Source: Streptomyces sp. SID12488
GTDB taxonomy: Bacteria; Actinomycetota; Actinomycetes; Streptomycetales; Streptomycetaceae
DNA length: 64,000 nucleotides
Reading direction: 5' to 3'
Assembly (NCBI RefSeq): GCF_010548275.1
Contig: NZ_JAAGLT010000041.1
Coordinates: 1-64,000, forward strand
Shown here: positions 18,148 through 26,140 of the stretch, piece after piece
Layout: each line of letters opens with the position of its first letter
Position numbering within the stretch: position 1 is the stretch's first letter
Notes under the pieces: generated by a model
Seen by the model: the letters and a program-made list of their open reading frames with translations, nothing else
Told to the model about the DNA's origin: nothing
The model's database searches: none
Translations under genes and position numbers: made by a program

Positions 18148-19535
18148 CCTACGACGTCCAGATCTGGGGCATCCGCAAGCGGCCCAACCGCGCGGCGGCA
18201 CACCAACTCCGTTGGCGCGTCGGCCCCCGCCCCTTCTCCAAGAGCTACAAGATCAAGGCCCAGGCCGACGGGCGCCGTGCCGAGCTGCTGACCGCCCTGC
18301 GCAACCGCGAGCAGTTCGACACGGAAACCGGCCTGCCTGCCTCGGAGGTCCAGGCGCTCAACTCCGCTACCTGGTACGTCCATACCCGCACGTACGCCGA
18401 GATGAAGTGGCCGAGCGCATCGGCCAAGCACCGCGCGAGCATCGCTGACACGCTCGCGACCATCACGCCGAAGCTGGTCAAGGACCAACGCGGGGCTCCG
18501 GCTCCGAAGGTGCTCCGGATCGCCCTCTACTCGTGGGTCTACCGGTTCGTCCTCGGCGATGACGGAACACTGAGGCCGCGCCTCGACGTCGAGGAGCCGC
18601 CTGCCGACATCGTGGCCGCGCTGGACTGGATCGGCCGGAAGTCCGTGGACATCACCGACCTCAACACGCCCTCGGTGGTCCGTACGGCGCTCGACGCGCT
18701 GAAGCTGAAGCAGGACGGCACGGCCGCTGCCGAGAACACGGTGAACCGCAAGCGGACGGTTCTCAGCAACTGTCTCCGGTACGCGGTAGAGCGGGAGTTG
18801 CTGACGACCCTGCCCCTCGACAAGGTCGACTGGACTCCGCCCCAGGCTGACGACGAGATCGACTTCCGGTTCGTCCCCGGCCCGAAGCTGGCGAAATCGC
18901 TGATCGACGCTGTCGGCGAGCAGGGCGAACGCGGACGGCACCTGATGGCGTTCTTCGGCTGCCTCTACTACGCGGCCAACCGCCCTGGTGAGGCGGCCGG
19001 TCTTCGTGAGGACGACTTCAGCCTTCCCGAGGAGGGTTGGGGCGAAGTCCTACTCTCCACGAGCATGGCCCGAGTCGGCTCCGGCTGGACGGACACGGGG
19101 GAGTCGTTCGATACGCGCGGCCTGAAGAAGCGGGCCCGCAAGGCGACCCGGCCAGTTCCGATCCCGCCGGTTCTCGTGCGCCTGGTCCGCGAGCACATCA
19201 AGGAGTTCGGCACCGCCGAGGACGGCCGGCTCTTCCGCGCGACCCAGGGTGGCCACCTCCTCTCCAAGGAGTACGGCGAGGCGTGGAAGACGGCCCGGCT
19301 CACAGCGCTGACGGAGTCCGAAGCGGCCTCACCGCTGGCCGGCGTGCCTTACTCCCTGCGCCACGCGGGCGTCTCGCTCTGGCTTGCGTCCGGCGTCTCC
19401 CCGGCCGAGGTCGCGCGCCGGGCGGGCCACAGCATCGCGGTCCTGTTCCGTTTCTACGCCAAGGCGATCCACCGCAACCAGCAGCGCGCGAACCAGCAGA
19501 TCGGACGGGCCTTGAAGTCTGCCGACGACGAATAG
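18141..19535 (+). CDS. int: Tyrosine site-specific integrase
   Basis: A 464-residue recombinase of the phage/AICE type. The SAM-like core-binding domain covers residues ~100-230, then the catalytic domain. The first catalytic arginine is in ANRPGEAAGLR near residue 281, the box II arginine in YSLRHAGVS near 404 (the leading histidine is replaced by tyrosine, common in actinobacterial members), the conserved histidine in RRAGHS near 428, and the nucleophilic tyrosine in FRFYAK near 438. The GTG at 18141 overlaps the xis stop. All catalytic residues seem intact. No tRNA or attachment core could be found next to it, so its own integration site is unresolved. Confidence 0.9.
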   Translation: MLTYDVQIWGIRKRPNRAAAHQLRWRVGPRPFSKSYKIKAQADGRRAELLTALRNREQFDTETGLPASEVQALNSATWYVHTRTYAEMKWPSASAKHRASIADTLATITPKLVKDQRGAPAPKVLRIALYSWVYRFVLGDDGTLRPRLDVEEPPADIVAALDWIGRKSVDITDLNTPSVVRTALDALKLKQDGTAAAENTVNRKRTVLSNCLRYAVERELLTTLPLDKVDWTPPQADDEIDFRFVPGPKLAKSLIDAVGEQGERGRHLMAFFGCLYYAANRPGEAAGLREDDFSLPEEGWGEVLLSTSMARVGSGWTDTGESFDTRGLKKRARKATRPVPIPPVLVRLVREHIKEFGTAEDGRLFRATQGGHLLSKEYGEAWKTARLTALTESEAASPLAGVPYSLRHAGVSLWLASGVSPAEVARRAGHSIAVLFRFYAKAIHRNQQRANQQIGRALKSADDE

Positions 19536-19782
19536 GCGAGGTGATCCGTCCAACCTCAGGCGTCGTCCTCACCCCACAACGGGGAGAGGACGGCGCCTTC
19601 TCCCTGCTGGGCATGGTCCGCGCGCCCCAGCGAGACAATGCCGCTGACCAGCAAATTCCCAGACCCAGTACGCCGGTTCTTGGTCACACCCGGCCTTGAC
19701 GAGCCCCTTGAGAATGGTTCCGTCCGCACTTTCGTGAACGATCCATAACGATCTTCGCTCTGGCGCTCGTTAGGATCGTCGA

Positions 19783-20301
19783 ATGATGGAAGATCCCGTG
19801 GCCGTGCTGCCAGAAGCTGAGTATGGACGTGTCTGGGACCGCTTCTACGCAGAGTTCAATTTCCGGCCGAGTACGAACTCGCTCAAGTGGCCGGCCATCA
19901 AGGAACCCGTTGCGTCGGTCACCTGGAGTCTGGCGACGCTTCCCGACGAGCCTGACTACGAGCGTCTCGACCGCTTGGTCGAGGTGGTCGAGCAGGGGCT
20001 GACGTCCTGCGTTGGACCGCAGAGCACGCTGTTCGCGCTCGACTGGCAGCACACTTCGTATCGTTTCGCCCCGCAGGCGGTCGGCGGTCCTGGGCAACCG
20101 GCTTGGCCTCTCAGCCCGTACCCGGACGGGGACTACTTCATCTTCCTGTCGGAAGACTTCCACTTCGGTAGCTTTGGGCACCCTTGGGAAGACACCATCT
20201 GCCTGTTCGGTGAGGAGCTCCTCGACGCCGCATCCGAGGAGGTCGACAAGGTTCTTGGTCCGCCGATACGGAGGTCCGGCAAAGCAGTAGGTCCCGTCTG
20301 A
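19783..20301 (+). CDS. DUF2716 domain protein
   Basis: A 172-residue cytoplasmic protein of unknown function. The features that match DUF2716 as I know it are the N-terminal WDRFYAEFNFRPS, the WPAIKEPVASVTWSL segment, and the C-terminal YPDGDYFIFLSEDFHFGSFGHPWEDT block ending in a CLFGEELL segment. Members of this family are scattered singly in Streptomyces and Bacillus accessory DNA, often near toxin-immunity or mobile genes. A TTAGGAT-type purine run precedes the start codon at 19783, which is followed at once by a second ATG. No operon partner is evident. Confidence 0.7.
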   Translation: MMEDPVAVLPEAEYGRVWDRFYAEFNFRPSTNSLKWPAIKEPVASVTWSLATLPDEPDYERLDRLVEVVEQGLTSCVGPQSTLFALDWQHTSYRFAPQAVGGPGQPAWPLSPYPDGDYFIFLSEDFHFGSFGHPWEDTICLFGEELLDAASEEVDKVLGPPIRRSGKAVGPV

Positions 20302-20395
20302 GTTCTGCCTTCGCTCATGGTTTTGTGCGTGGTGATGGCGCTCTTTGGAAACGGATCTGCCCGTGATTCCGTGAAAGCCCAGGCAGGAGCACACT

Positions 20396-20878
20396 GTGGC
20401 GGTGGACCCGAGCAGCCAAGCCTCAGAACCGCCGCTCCTGCCTCCAAAGCCGGTTCTGCCCGACATGGCCGAAGCGCGCAGTCACGGGTCGGCCGCCGCC
20501 ATCGAAGCCCGATGGCTGTCACTACAACTCAGCTGGCAGTGGGCACGCGATGTACACGAGATTCGCTCGCCAGGACACCCCTATCCGGGCATCGTTCCGC
20601 TGCTGGAGGCGGCTGCCGCGACACCACGGCTGCGGCGGCTGTATCCGTTCACCAGTCATTTCGCTCTGCTCTTCAGCAGCCGCACCGACTACCCCTGGAT
20701 CTTGCAGGCCGGATCCATCGAACCTCTCCGCAACGGATCGTTCAAGGTCCGTCGCCGCGATCCCCTCACCGTGGTCGGCCAAGTCGAAACTGCCACAGAG
20801 GCCGTCGATCTCGCGGTGAAGCTCCTGCCCGCCGACTTCGAGCCGGTCGTCACCCACTCCGCCGACAAGCACACGTGA
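20396..20878 (+). CDS. DUF6193 family protein
   Basis: A 160-residue protein starting at GTG 20396, with AGGAG 9 bp upstream. The motif TPRLRRLYPFTSHFALLFS, the following YPWILQAGSIEP, and the final EAVDLAVKLLP segment resemble the DUF6193 family, which databases label natural-product-biosynthesis associated without a known reaction. The first ~60 residues include a helical QLSWQWARDVHEIRSPGHPYPG stretch. It lies 94 bp after the DUF2716 gene in the same direction. No catalytic residues can be named. Confidence 0.6.
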   Translation: MAVDPSSQASEPPLLPPKPVLPDMAEARSHGSAAAIEARWLSLQLSWQWARDVHEIRSPGHPYPGIVPLLEAAAATPRLRRLYPFTSHFALLFSSRTDYPWILQAGSIEPLRNGSFKVRRRDPLTVVGQVETATEAVDLAVKLLPADFEPVVTHSADKHT

Positions 20879-21419
20879 CGGCGCACGGCCACACCGACGT
20901 GGTCAGACCGCTCGCACATACAAACCAAGATCATTCACCAAAACGCGGTCAGAGTCTTGGAAACGGCCAACCTCTACTCAGGGATGACCCCACATCTGCT
21001 CAGTGGATTTCCCCAGGCACTGGCGCCTGACCTACGGACGAGATGGCATCCCGCCGGGTGGAGTAGCCGATCAAGCCGCCGGAATCCGCAGGCCAGCGGT
21101 GGTGGCTCCGTGCAGCAGGAAACCTCGTAGACCGCCAGCGCGACGAAGCACCTGGAACACGTACCGGAATGCCTAACGCTTGATCCCCTACCCCACAATG
21201 CGGAACGCGGACACGGACCACGGGCACCACAAAAGATGCCGCCCAACGGCCAGCCGGGTCCTAGGGCGGGTCGGACCGACTCGGGCGCGGACACCTGCTG
21301 AGGGCAGCCTGCGTACGCGTGATAGTTCGAGCCTGGGAAGGTTGGCCTTCATCGCGGCGCGCCCCTGACGGTGCGGCGGTACGCCCGGATGTCATGGTTG
21401 GCGGAGGCGTTGGCAGGAG
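20879..21419. other. 541-bp gap without recognisable gene
   Basis: Both strands were read. Short open frames are present but none has a ribosome-binding site or recognisable motif, and base composition is mixed. The gap separates the plus-strand DUF genes from a converging minus-strand hypothetical gene and probably represents degraded accessory DNA. Confidence 0.4.
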
Positions 21420-22352
21420 TCAGGTACAGAGCCAGTTCTGGCTGGCTGTCACCTCGCGCGCGATGCGATGCCACTGCCTTTCCCCGCCGGGCAGTGGCCA
21501 GGCCCAGGTCGGCTGTTCGGCGGTGTTCAGGTCGTGAAGGAGGCGGACGAGCTGTGGGCCGGCGGTGGCAGCGCCGTCCGGGACTGCGGGACCGTGGACA
21601 GCGCGGAGTGCGGCGAAGCGTGCCAGTTCGTCCTCGTAGTAGCCCACGGCTTCCTCGGTGCGCGTGGCCAGGTCATCGCGCGGGACCGTGCGGTGCAGTT
21701 CCAGCAGCGGAGGCTCGACGGATTCGGCGACTGCCGCGGCGAACCGCGCGTGACCGTCCAGGATCAGATGGCAGTCCAGGCCACTGACCCACCACAACAG
21801 GACGGGTGGGAGTGTCCCTTCACGGGCTTGCTTGCGGTACGCCTTGACCCGGCTGTCGTCGGCATCGGGCATCGGCCGCAGCGGCAGGACCTCCCATGAA
21901 TGAGCATGGAGGAACCAGTCGATGTAGCCGTTCGGATGGCCGTCGACGAGCATCGAGTTCCAGTATTCGGCGTGCGAGACGTCGGCGTGGCGCCAGTGCC
22001 GGAGCGGGCTGTCGCACGAGAGCAGCCACCGGCCCTCGTGCAACGGGCTGCCCGGCGCGTCGATGAGGTACTGCGCAAACCGGTGGGCCCACCGTTCCGG
22101 GCTGCCCGCCAGGGCGCGGCCCGTATCAGCACGCAAGGGCGGGACGAAGGAGCGATACCCGTCGGTGCGCCAGAAGTCCACGCCATCGTGTTGTTCATCG
22201 ACGACGGCGAGCAGCACAGGCTGCGACATCTGGGAGACCAGCAGTTGCCCACTGGCAGTGAACACGCACAACCCCGGCTGGTGGCGGCCCTGTACGTCCA
22301 GGGACAGGCCCACCCACGTGCCGTCGTCCCGCGTGACATCGCTGCGGTGCAT
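21420..22352 (-). CDS. Hypothetical protein with ParB-like DGHARFAAA segment
   Basis: 310 residues from the ATG at 22350-22352. I do not recognise a named family. The N-terminal part is beta-rich and opens with MHRSDVTRDDGTWVGLSLDV. Near residue 220, PVLLWWVSGLDCHLILDGHARFAAA resembles the ParB/Srx-type VDGHHR loop, followed by TVPRDDLATRTEEAV. No membrane segment or signal peptide is seen. The start is uncertain because no clear ribosome-binding site precedes 22352, and the frame stays open to 22517. It sits between the DUF6193 gene and the tRNA-Ser fragment, and function cannot be assigned. Confidence 0.5.
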   Translation of the reverse strand: MHRSDVTRDDGTWVGLSLDVQGRHQPGLCVFTASGQLLVSQMSQPVLLAVVDEQHDGVDFWRTDGYRSFVPPLRADTGRALAGSPERWAHRFAQYLIDAPGSPLHEGRWLLSCDSPLRHWRHADVSHAEYWNSMLVDGHPNGYIDWFLHAHSWEVLPLRPMPDADDSRVKAYRKQAREGTLPPVLLWWVSGLDCHLILDGHARFAAAVAESVEPPLLELHRTVPRDDLATRTEEAVGYYEDELARFAALRAVHGPAVPDGAATAGPQLVRLLHDLNTAEQPTWAWPLPGGERQWHRIAREVTASQNWLCT

Positions 22353-22622
22353 GCCGAGAGCGTAGACGGCTGCTGCGGGAACCCTGATGGCATTCTGTCT
22401 GTCCGGCGTGACCCACATACGCCCCAAGCCGGTGATCCTGGCCGAAGACACGCGCGATGCACCGGACCCGACAGAGGGCCTAAACGCGGCATGGACCGTG
22501 GTCCACGCCTGGTCCACACACCCTGGTCAACAACGCGACAGAGCATCAAGGTGAGACAGCCGCACGCAGAAGGAGTGCCCCTCCCCGGGAGACACCCCAT
22601 CTGACCTGCACACTCTCTGACC

Positions 22623-22680
22623 TGGCGGAAGCGGTGAGATTCGAACTCACGGTGACATCGCTGCCACGACGGTTTTCAAG
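22623..22680 (-). pseudogene. tRNA-Ser(UGA) 3' half, candidate attachment-site remnant
   Basis: Read on the minus strand this is the exact 3' half of a class II tRNA: anticodon loop CTTGAAA (anticodon TGA), 3' anticodon arm ACCGT, a long variable arm with GTGGC/GTCAC stem, T-arm GTGAG-TTCGAAT-CTCAC, acceptor strand CGCTTCC, discriminator G and CCA. The bases upstream of the loop do not pair with ACCGT, and no D-arm or 5' acceptor strand exists, so this is not a functional gene. Such 3' tRNA pieces starting in the anticodon loop are typical att-site duplications left by tyrosine-recombinase elements. No complete tRNA-Ser is in the window. Confidence 0.8.
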
Positions 22681-22967
22681 AGCCTCGTTCTGGCCACGTC
22701 CGTACCACAGTTGACCTGACCAAACGCCGTCCGGATCACTCTCGGCTGGCCATCTGACCCAGAGATGGCCCACGGCGTCTTCTATCAGGCCTGACGGCAG
22801 TCACCTGATGAAGCATCAGGCGCACCCATCCGGCAGATTTACAGACCGCGTCCGATATCCCGGTGACCTGGCTTCCTTATCTCCCGTTACTACATGCTCC
22901 ACACGGGCCCCCTGCGGCGCGCAGGGCTTCGCTTTGGCGCGGCCACCACTACCTAGAACGGCTCTAG
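22681..22967. other. Gap with two short hairpins
   Basis: No gene is seen. Two perfect stems occur: GGCCATCT/AGATGGCC at 22748-22770 and CCTGATG/CATCAGG with a 3-nt loop at 22804-22820. CTAG occurs at 22953-22956 and again at 22964-22967 against the IS end. The stretch may be the interior flank of the element whose att remnant lies at 22623. Confidence 0.35.
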
Positions 22968-24010
22968 GGCGCGTATCGGGTTGTGATCAGGAGACGGCCT
23001 GGGTGAGGTCTTTGATCCAGATCATCGAGGCGCGTAGGTGGAGGCCGGCGAGGTAGCTTTCCGGGGTCTTGTCGTACCGGGTGGCGATGCCTCGCCAGGC
23101 CTTGAGCTTGTTGATCAGGCGCTCGACGGTGTTCCTCTCCTTGTAGAGGTCGGCGTCGTGACTGACGGGCCGACCGCCCCCGGAGCCCCTCTTCTTCCGG
23201 TTGGCGGCTTGGTCCTTCCTCTCCGGGATCACTGCCTTGATGCCGCGTCTGCGCAGGTGAGCGCGGTTTCCGCGGGACGAGTAGGCCTTGTCCCCGGCGA
23301 CGGCGCCCGGCCGGGTGCGGGGACGGCCGACGGGCCCGCGGACCCGTATCTTCCCCAGCACGGGGATGAACTGCGGGCTGTCCGCGGCCTGTCCCGCGGT
23401 CAGGACGAACGCCAGCGGGCGGCACTTGCGGTCGGCGGCGAGGTGGACCTTGCTGGTCTGCCCGCCCCTGGAGCGTCCGAGGAGAGCGGCCTTCAGTCGG
23501 AGTTTTCGGCGGCGCCGGATGCGTCGTCGCTCTTCCCGCTCGGGATCGGGCTCGGCGTCCTGCCCGTTTTGTTCTTCGAGGCCGCCCCCTTTGATCTGGC
23601 CTTCTCCTCCTCGGCGGCGGCTTTCTCCAGCGCGGTGACGATGTCCTCGCCCAGGTGCATCCCGGCAGCGTCGTGGTGAGCGCGCGCGGTGGTGGAGTCA
23701 ATGCTGACCAGGGACAGGTCCACCTTCCCCCGCTTCGCGGCTTCCGCGATCAGGCCCTCCAGCAGGGCCTCGAAGACGCCGGCGTCACGCCACTGCCGGA
23801 AGCGGTTGTGAACGGTCGACCAGGCGCCGAACTCCTGCGGCATCTCCCGCCACTGCCCGCCGGTCTTGAACCACCAGATCACGCCCTCGAACTGCTGCCG
23901 TAGCTGCTCGGGGTACGGGCCGTACCGGCCGATCGGCAGGTGCGGATCGATGAACTCCCACTCCGCATCCGTCAGTTGCACTCGCGTCACGCAAGACGAT
24001 CTACCGGAGG
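22968..24010 (-). mobile_element. IS5-family insertion sequence
   Basis: The left terminus is taken where GGCGCGTATCGGGTTGTGATC follows CTAG at 22964-22967. The same terminal sequence bordered by CTAG recurs inverted at 26105, which fixes this end. The right terminus is less clear: no good match to the left end was found past the transposase start, so the limit near 24010 is approximate and the element may be truncated there. It carries a two-frame DDE transposase. CTAG at the end fits the YTAR target preference known for IS5-group elements. Confidence 0.75.
22987..23990 (-). CDS. IS5-family transposase, two frames joined by -1 frameshift
   Basis: The upstream frame (start GTG 23988-23990, stop at 23493) contains the N-terminal domain LTDAEWEFIDPHLP, WFKTGGQWREMP and the first catalytic aspartate in VSIDSTTARAHHDAAG. 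The downstream frame carries SKVHLAADRKCRPLAF, the second aspartate in AGDKAYSSRGNR and the catalytic glutamate in ERNTVERLINKLKAWRG, ending at 22987. A -1 shift at the CGAAAACTC run near 23500 joins them as ...GAAE/KLRLKAALLGRSRGG. Many IS5 relatives use programmed frameshifting here, so the split does not prove inactivation. All three DDE residues are present. Confidence 0.8.
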
Positions 24011-24064
24011 CACTCGGTAGCCACAACATCGATGTACAGAAATCTTGACATCGTGTCGCGACTG

Positions 24065-24095
24065 CTTGACACTCCCTGGTGTCAGGTTCTATTCA
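24065..24095 (+). promoter_or_regulatory. Promoter with embedded MerR-type operator
   Basis: TTGACA (24066-24071) and TATTCA (24090-24095) are separated by 18 bp, and the spacer is filled by the inverted repeat TGACAC-TCCCTG-GTGTCA (24067-24084). A palindrome between -35 and -10 is the arrangement used by MerR-family activators. The gene it would drive starts at 24111. No merR gene is in the window. Confidence 0.55.
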
Positions 24096-24110
24096 CACGG
24101 GGAGCCGGTA

Positions 24111-24539
24111 GTGGCATTCGAAGAGAAACGGGCCTGGATCCTGGCCCTGGTCACGATCACGTCGTACGCGGCGTACCTGGCGGTCGTCCTCGGGCGGGGC
24201 GGACATGCGCCCCTCGCTCACGCGCCTTATGCGGCAGCGCTGTTGTGGACGGTCGGCGCCGCAATCGCCGCGTCGATCGCGCTGCACGTCATCGTGTCGA
24301 CCGTGTCGCCCGAGGGTGCGAACCTCAAGGACCAGCGCGACGGGGAGATCCACCGCTTCGGCTCGTACATCGGCCAGTCGTTCCTGGTCATCGGCGGCGT
24401 AGCCGGGCTCGTCCTGGCGATGGCCCGCGTCGACCAGTTCTGGATCGCCAACGCGATCTACCTGGCGTTCGTCCTGTCCGCGCTGCTCGCATCCGGGGCG
24501 AAGATCGTCGCCTACCGGTTCGGCCTCCACCCGTGGTGA
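24111..24539 (+). CDS. Small four-helix membrane protein
   Basis: 142 residues from GTG 24111, with GGAG 7 bp upstream. Four hydrophobic segments are visible: near residues 8-24 (AWILALVTITSYAAYLAV), 42-64, 90-108 (SFLVIGGVAGLVLAMA) and 115-133. A polar loop NLKDQRDGEIHRFGSYIGQ lies between helices two and three. The layout resembles small membrane proteins that are commonly encoded together with a compact XRE-like regulator (DUF2178-like), as here. Its stop overlaps the regulator start. Function is unknown. Confidence 0.7.
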   Translation: MAFEEKRAWILALVTITSYAAYLAVVLGRGGHAPLAHAPYAAALLWTVGAAIAASIALHVIVSTVSPEGANLKDQRDGEIHRFGSYIGQSFLVIGGVAGLVLAMARVDQFWIANAIYLAFVLSALLASGAKIVAYRFGLHPW

Positions 24540-24766
24540 GGCCGACCAGGGTCACCAACGCGATCCGGGCCTTGCGGTTCGCCCACGGCGAGATGACCCA
24601 GGCCGAACTCGCCCGCCGCATCGGCGTGACCCGCCAGACCATCATCGCCATCGAGCAGGGCCGCTACTCGCCCTCGCTGGAGATGGCCTTCCAGATCGCC
24701 CGGGTGTTCGCCGTTCCGCTCGTAGACGTCTTCCAGTACCCCGAATCCGAGGGAGAGGCTCCATGA
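24536..24766 (+). CDS. Small helix-turn-helix (XRE-type) regulator
   Basis: 76 residues. Almost the whole protein is one HTH domain: NAIRALRFAHGEMTQAELARRIGV, then TRQTIIAIEQGRYSPSLEMAFQIARVF and the tail VPLVDVFQYPE. This matches the compact regulators that accompany small membrane proteins. The start GTG at 24536 (or 24533) overlaps the preceding TGA and the stop overlaps the next ATG (ATGA), so the three genes are translationally coupled. Regulation of its own operon is likely. Confidence 0.85.
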   Translation: MRPTRVTNAIRALRFAHGEMTQAELARRIGVTRQTIIAIEQGRYSPSLEMAFQIARVFAVPLVDVFQYPESEGEAP

Positions 24767-25737
24767 AGGCCATCGTCCACAACAGCTACGGACCGCCCGA
24801 GGTCCTGCGCCTCGAGGAGGTCGCCAAGCCGGCGACGCCCGGCAGCGGCGAGGTGCTGCTGCGCGTCCACGCCTCCGCAGTCGATCCGGGCGTGTGGCAC
24901 GTCACGGCCGGGCTGCCGTACCTGATCCGCGCCACGCCCTACGGCCTGCGCGGGTCGAAGCCCCGCGTGCGGGGCATGGACGCGGCGGGTGTCGTCGAGG
25001 CCGTCGGCCCGGGGGTGAGCCGCTTCCGGCCCGGCGACGAGGTGTACGGCACCTGCGACGGAGCATTCGCCGAGTATGCGTGCGCCAAGCAGGACCGGCT
25101 CGCGCCGAAGCCGTCCGGCCTGGACTTCGCGGCGGTGGCTGCGATACCCGTGTCCGGATGTACCGCCCTGCAGGCCCTGCGGGACGCCGGACGCGTGCGG
25201 GCCGAGCAGCGCGTCCTGGTCATCGGCGCGTCCGGCGGAGTGGGCAGCTTCGCCGTCCAGCTCGCCAAGGCATTCGGCGCGCACGTCACCGGCGTCTGCA
25301 GCACGGCCGGTACGGACATGGTCCGCTCCCTCGGCGCGGACGAGGTCATCGACTACACCCGCGAGGACCCGACGGACGGCACCCGCCGCTACGACCTCGT
25401 CCTCGATATCGCCGGAAACCGGCCGCTGCACCGGCTCCGCCGCGCCCTCACCCCGCGCGGAACCCTCGTCATCGTCGGCGGCGAGGGCGGCGGCAAGTGG
25501 ACCGGCGACATCGGCCGCACACTGCGGGCACTGATGCTGTCGCCGTTCGTCGGCCAACGGCTGCTGTGGCTCGTCTCCACACAGAAGCACGACGACCTTC
25601 GGCTCCTCGCGGACCTGGTCGAGGCCGGCTCCGTGAAACCCGTCGTCCACCGGACGTACCCGCTGGCCGACGTCCCCGAGGCCATCCGGTATCTGAGGGA
25701 TGGTCAGGCCCGCGGCAAGATCACCATCCGCGTGTGA
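24763..25737 (+). CDS. NAD(P)-dependent alcohol dehydrogenase / quinone oxidoreductase (MDR family)
   Basis: 324-residue medium-chain dehydrogenase/reductase. The GroES-like N-terminal domain contains GEVLLRVHASAVDPGVWHV and the GMDAAGVVEAVGPGVSRFRPGDEVYG signature. The Rossmann domain has VLVIGASGGVGSFAVQLAKAFG near residue 150, the NADP-binding type without zinc ligands. The C-terminus FRTYPLADVPEAIRYL-like segment and GKITIRV are typical of quinone-oxidoreductase-like members. It reduces reactive enones or quinones in most characterised relatives; the substrate here is unknown. It is the last gene of the coupled cassette and is followed by decayed DNA and an IS fragment. Confidence 0.85.
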   Translation: MKAIVHNSYGPPEVLRLEEVAKPATPGSGEVLLRVHASAVDPGVWHVTAGLPYLIRATPYGLRGSKPRVRGMDAAGVVEAVGPGVSRFRPGDEVYGTCDGAFAEYACAKQDRLAPKPSGLDFAAVAAIPVSGCTALQALRDAGRVRAEQRVLVIGASGGVGSFAVQLAKAFGAHVTGVCSTAGTDMVRSLGADEVIDYTREDPTDGTRRYDLVLDIAGNRPLHRLRRALTPRGTLVIVGGEGGGKWTGDIGRTLRALMLSPFVGQRLLWLVSTQKHDDLRLLADLVEAGSVKPVVHRTYPLADVPEAIRYLRDGQARGKITIRV

Positions 25738-25965
25738 GGAACGCCTCCAGCGGGCCCGGCTGTCCGGTTCAGCCCCAGCCGGGGGCCGGCGGCAGCGGCC
25801 AGGCGGGCGGATCCGGCAGCGGACGGCCGGCCGTGAGCGCGGCGGCGGTCGTACGGCCGCTCAGCCAGCCGAGGTTTCCGGCGCCGACCACGGTGGGGCC
25901 GGTCGGGGGCACGGCCCAGGACCGACCGAGACCGACGGCCTCGACTCAGGCGACCGGGAAGTGAC
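25738..25965 (-). other. Gap with possible C-terminal remnant of a minus-strand gene
   Basis: No intact gene. On the minus strand one frame reads a short ordered segment GPTVVGAGNLGWLSG, then a Pro-rich end stopping near 25770. It could be the end of a deleted coding sequence cut off where the IS fragment begins at 25966. The evidence is weak. Confidence 0.25.
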
Positions 25966-26105
25966 CTCAAGGCCTGGTGAGGCATCGCCACCCGGTACGA
26001 CACGACCCCGGAAAGCTACCTCGCCGGCCTCCACCTACGCGCCTCGATGATCTGGATCAAAGACCTCACCCAGGCCGTCTCCTGATCACAACCCGATACG
26101 CGCCC
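25966..26105 (+). mobile_element. Inverted 140-bp fragment of the IS5-family element
   Basis: This stretch repeats, in the opposite orientation, the last ~140 bp of the IS at 22968: it encodes the same transposase C-terminus (ESYLAGLHLRASMIWIKDLTQAVS) and the same terminal sequence, ending against CTAG at 26105-26108. I count two base differences from the full copy. It has no start and is inactive. With the full copy it forms inverted repeats around the three-gene cassette. Confidence 0.9.
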
Positions 26106-26140
26106 TAGTCGACCGCCCTGACTCGACGGCTACGGATTCG

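Noticed and set aside
22623..22720. Complete tRNA-Ser gene
   Set aside because: The 5' acceptor strand, D-arm and 5' anticodon stem are missing; only the 3' half folds.
24001..24020. CTACCG/CGGTAG repeat as the right inverted terminal repeat of the IS
   Set aside because: It does not match the left terminus GGCGCGTATCGGG, so it cannot be the partner end.
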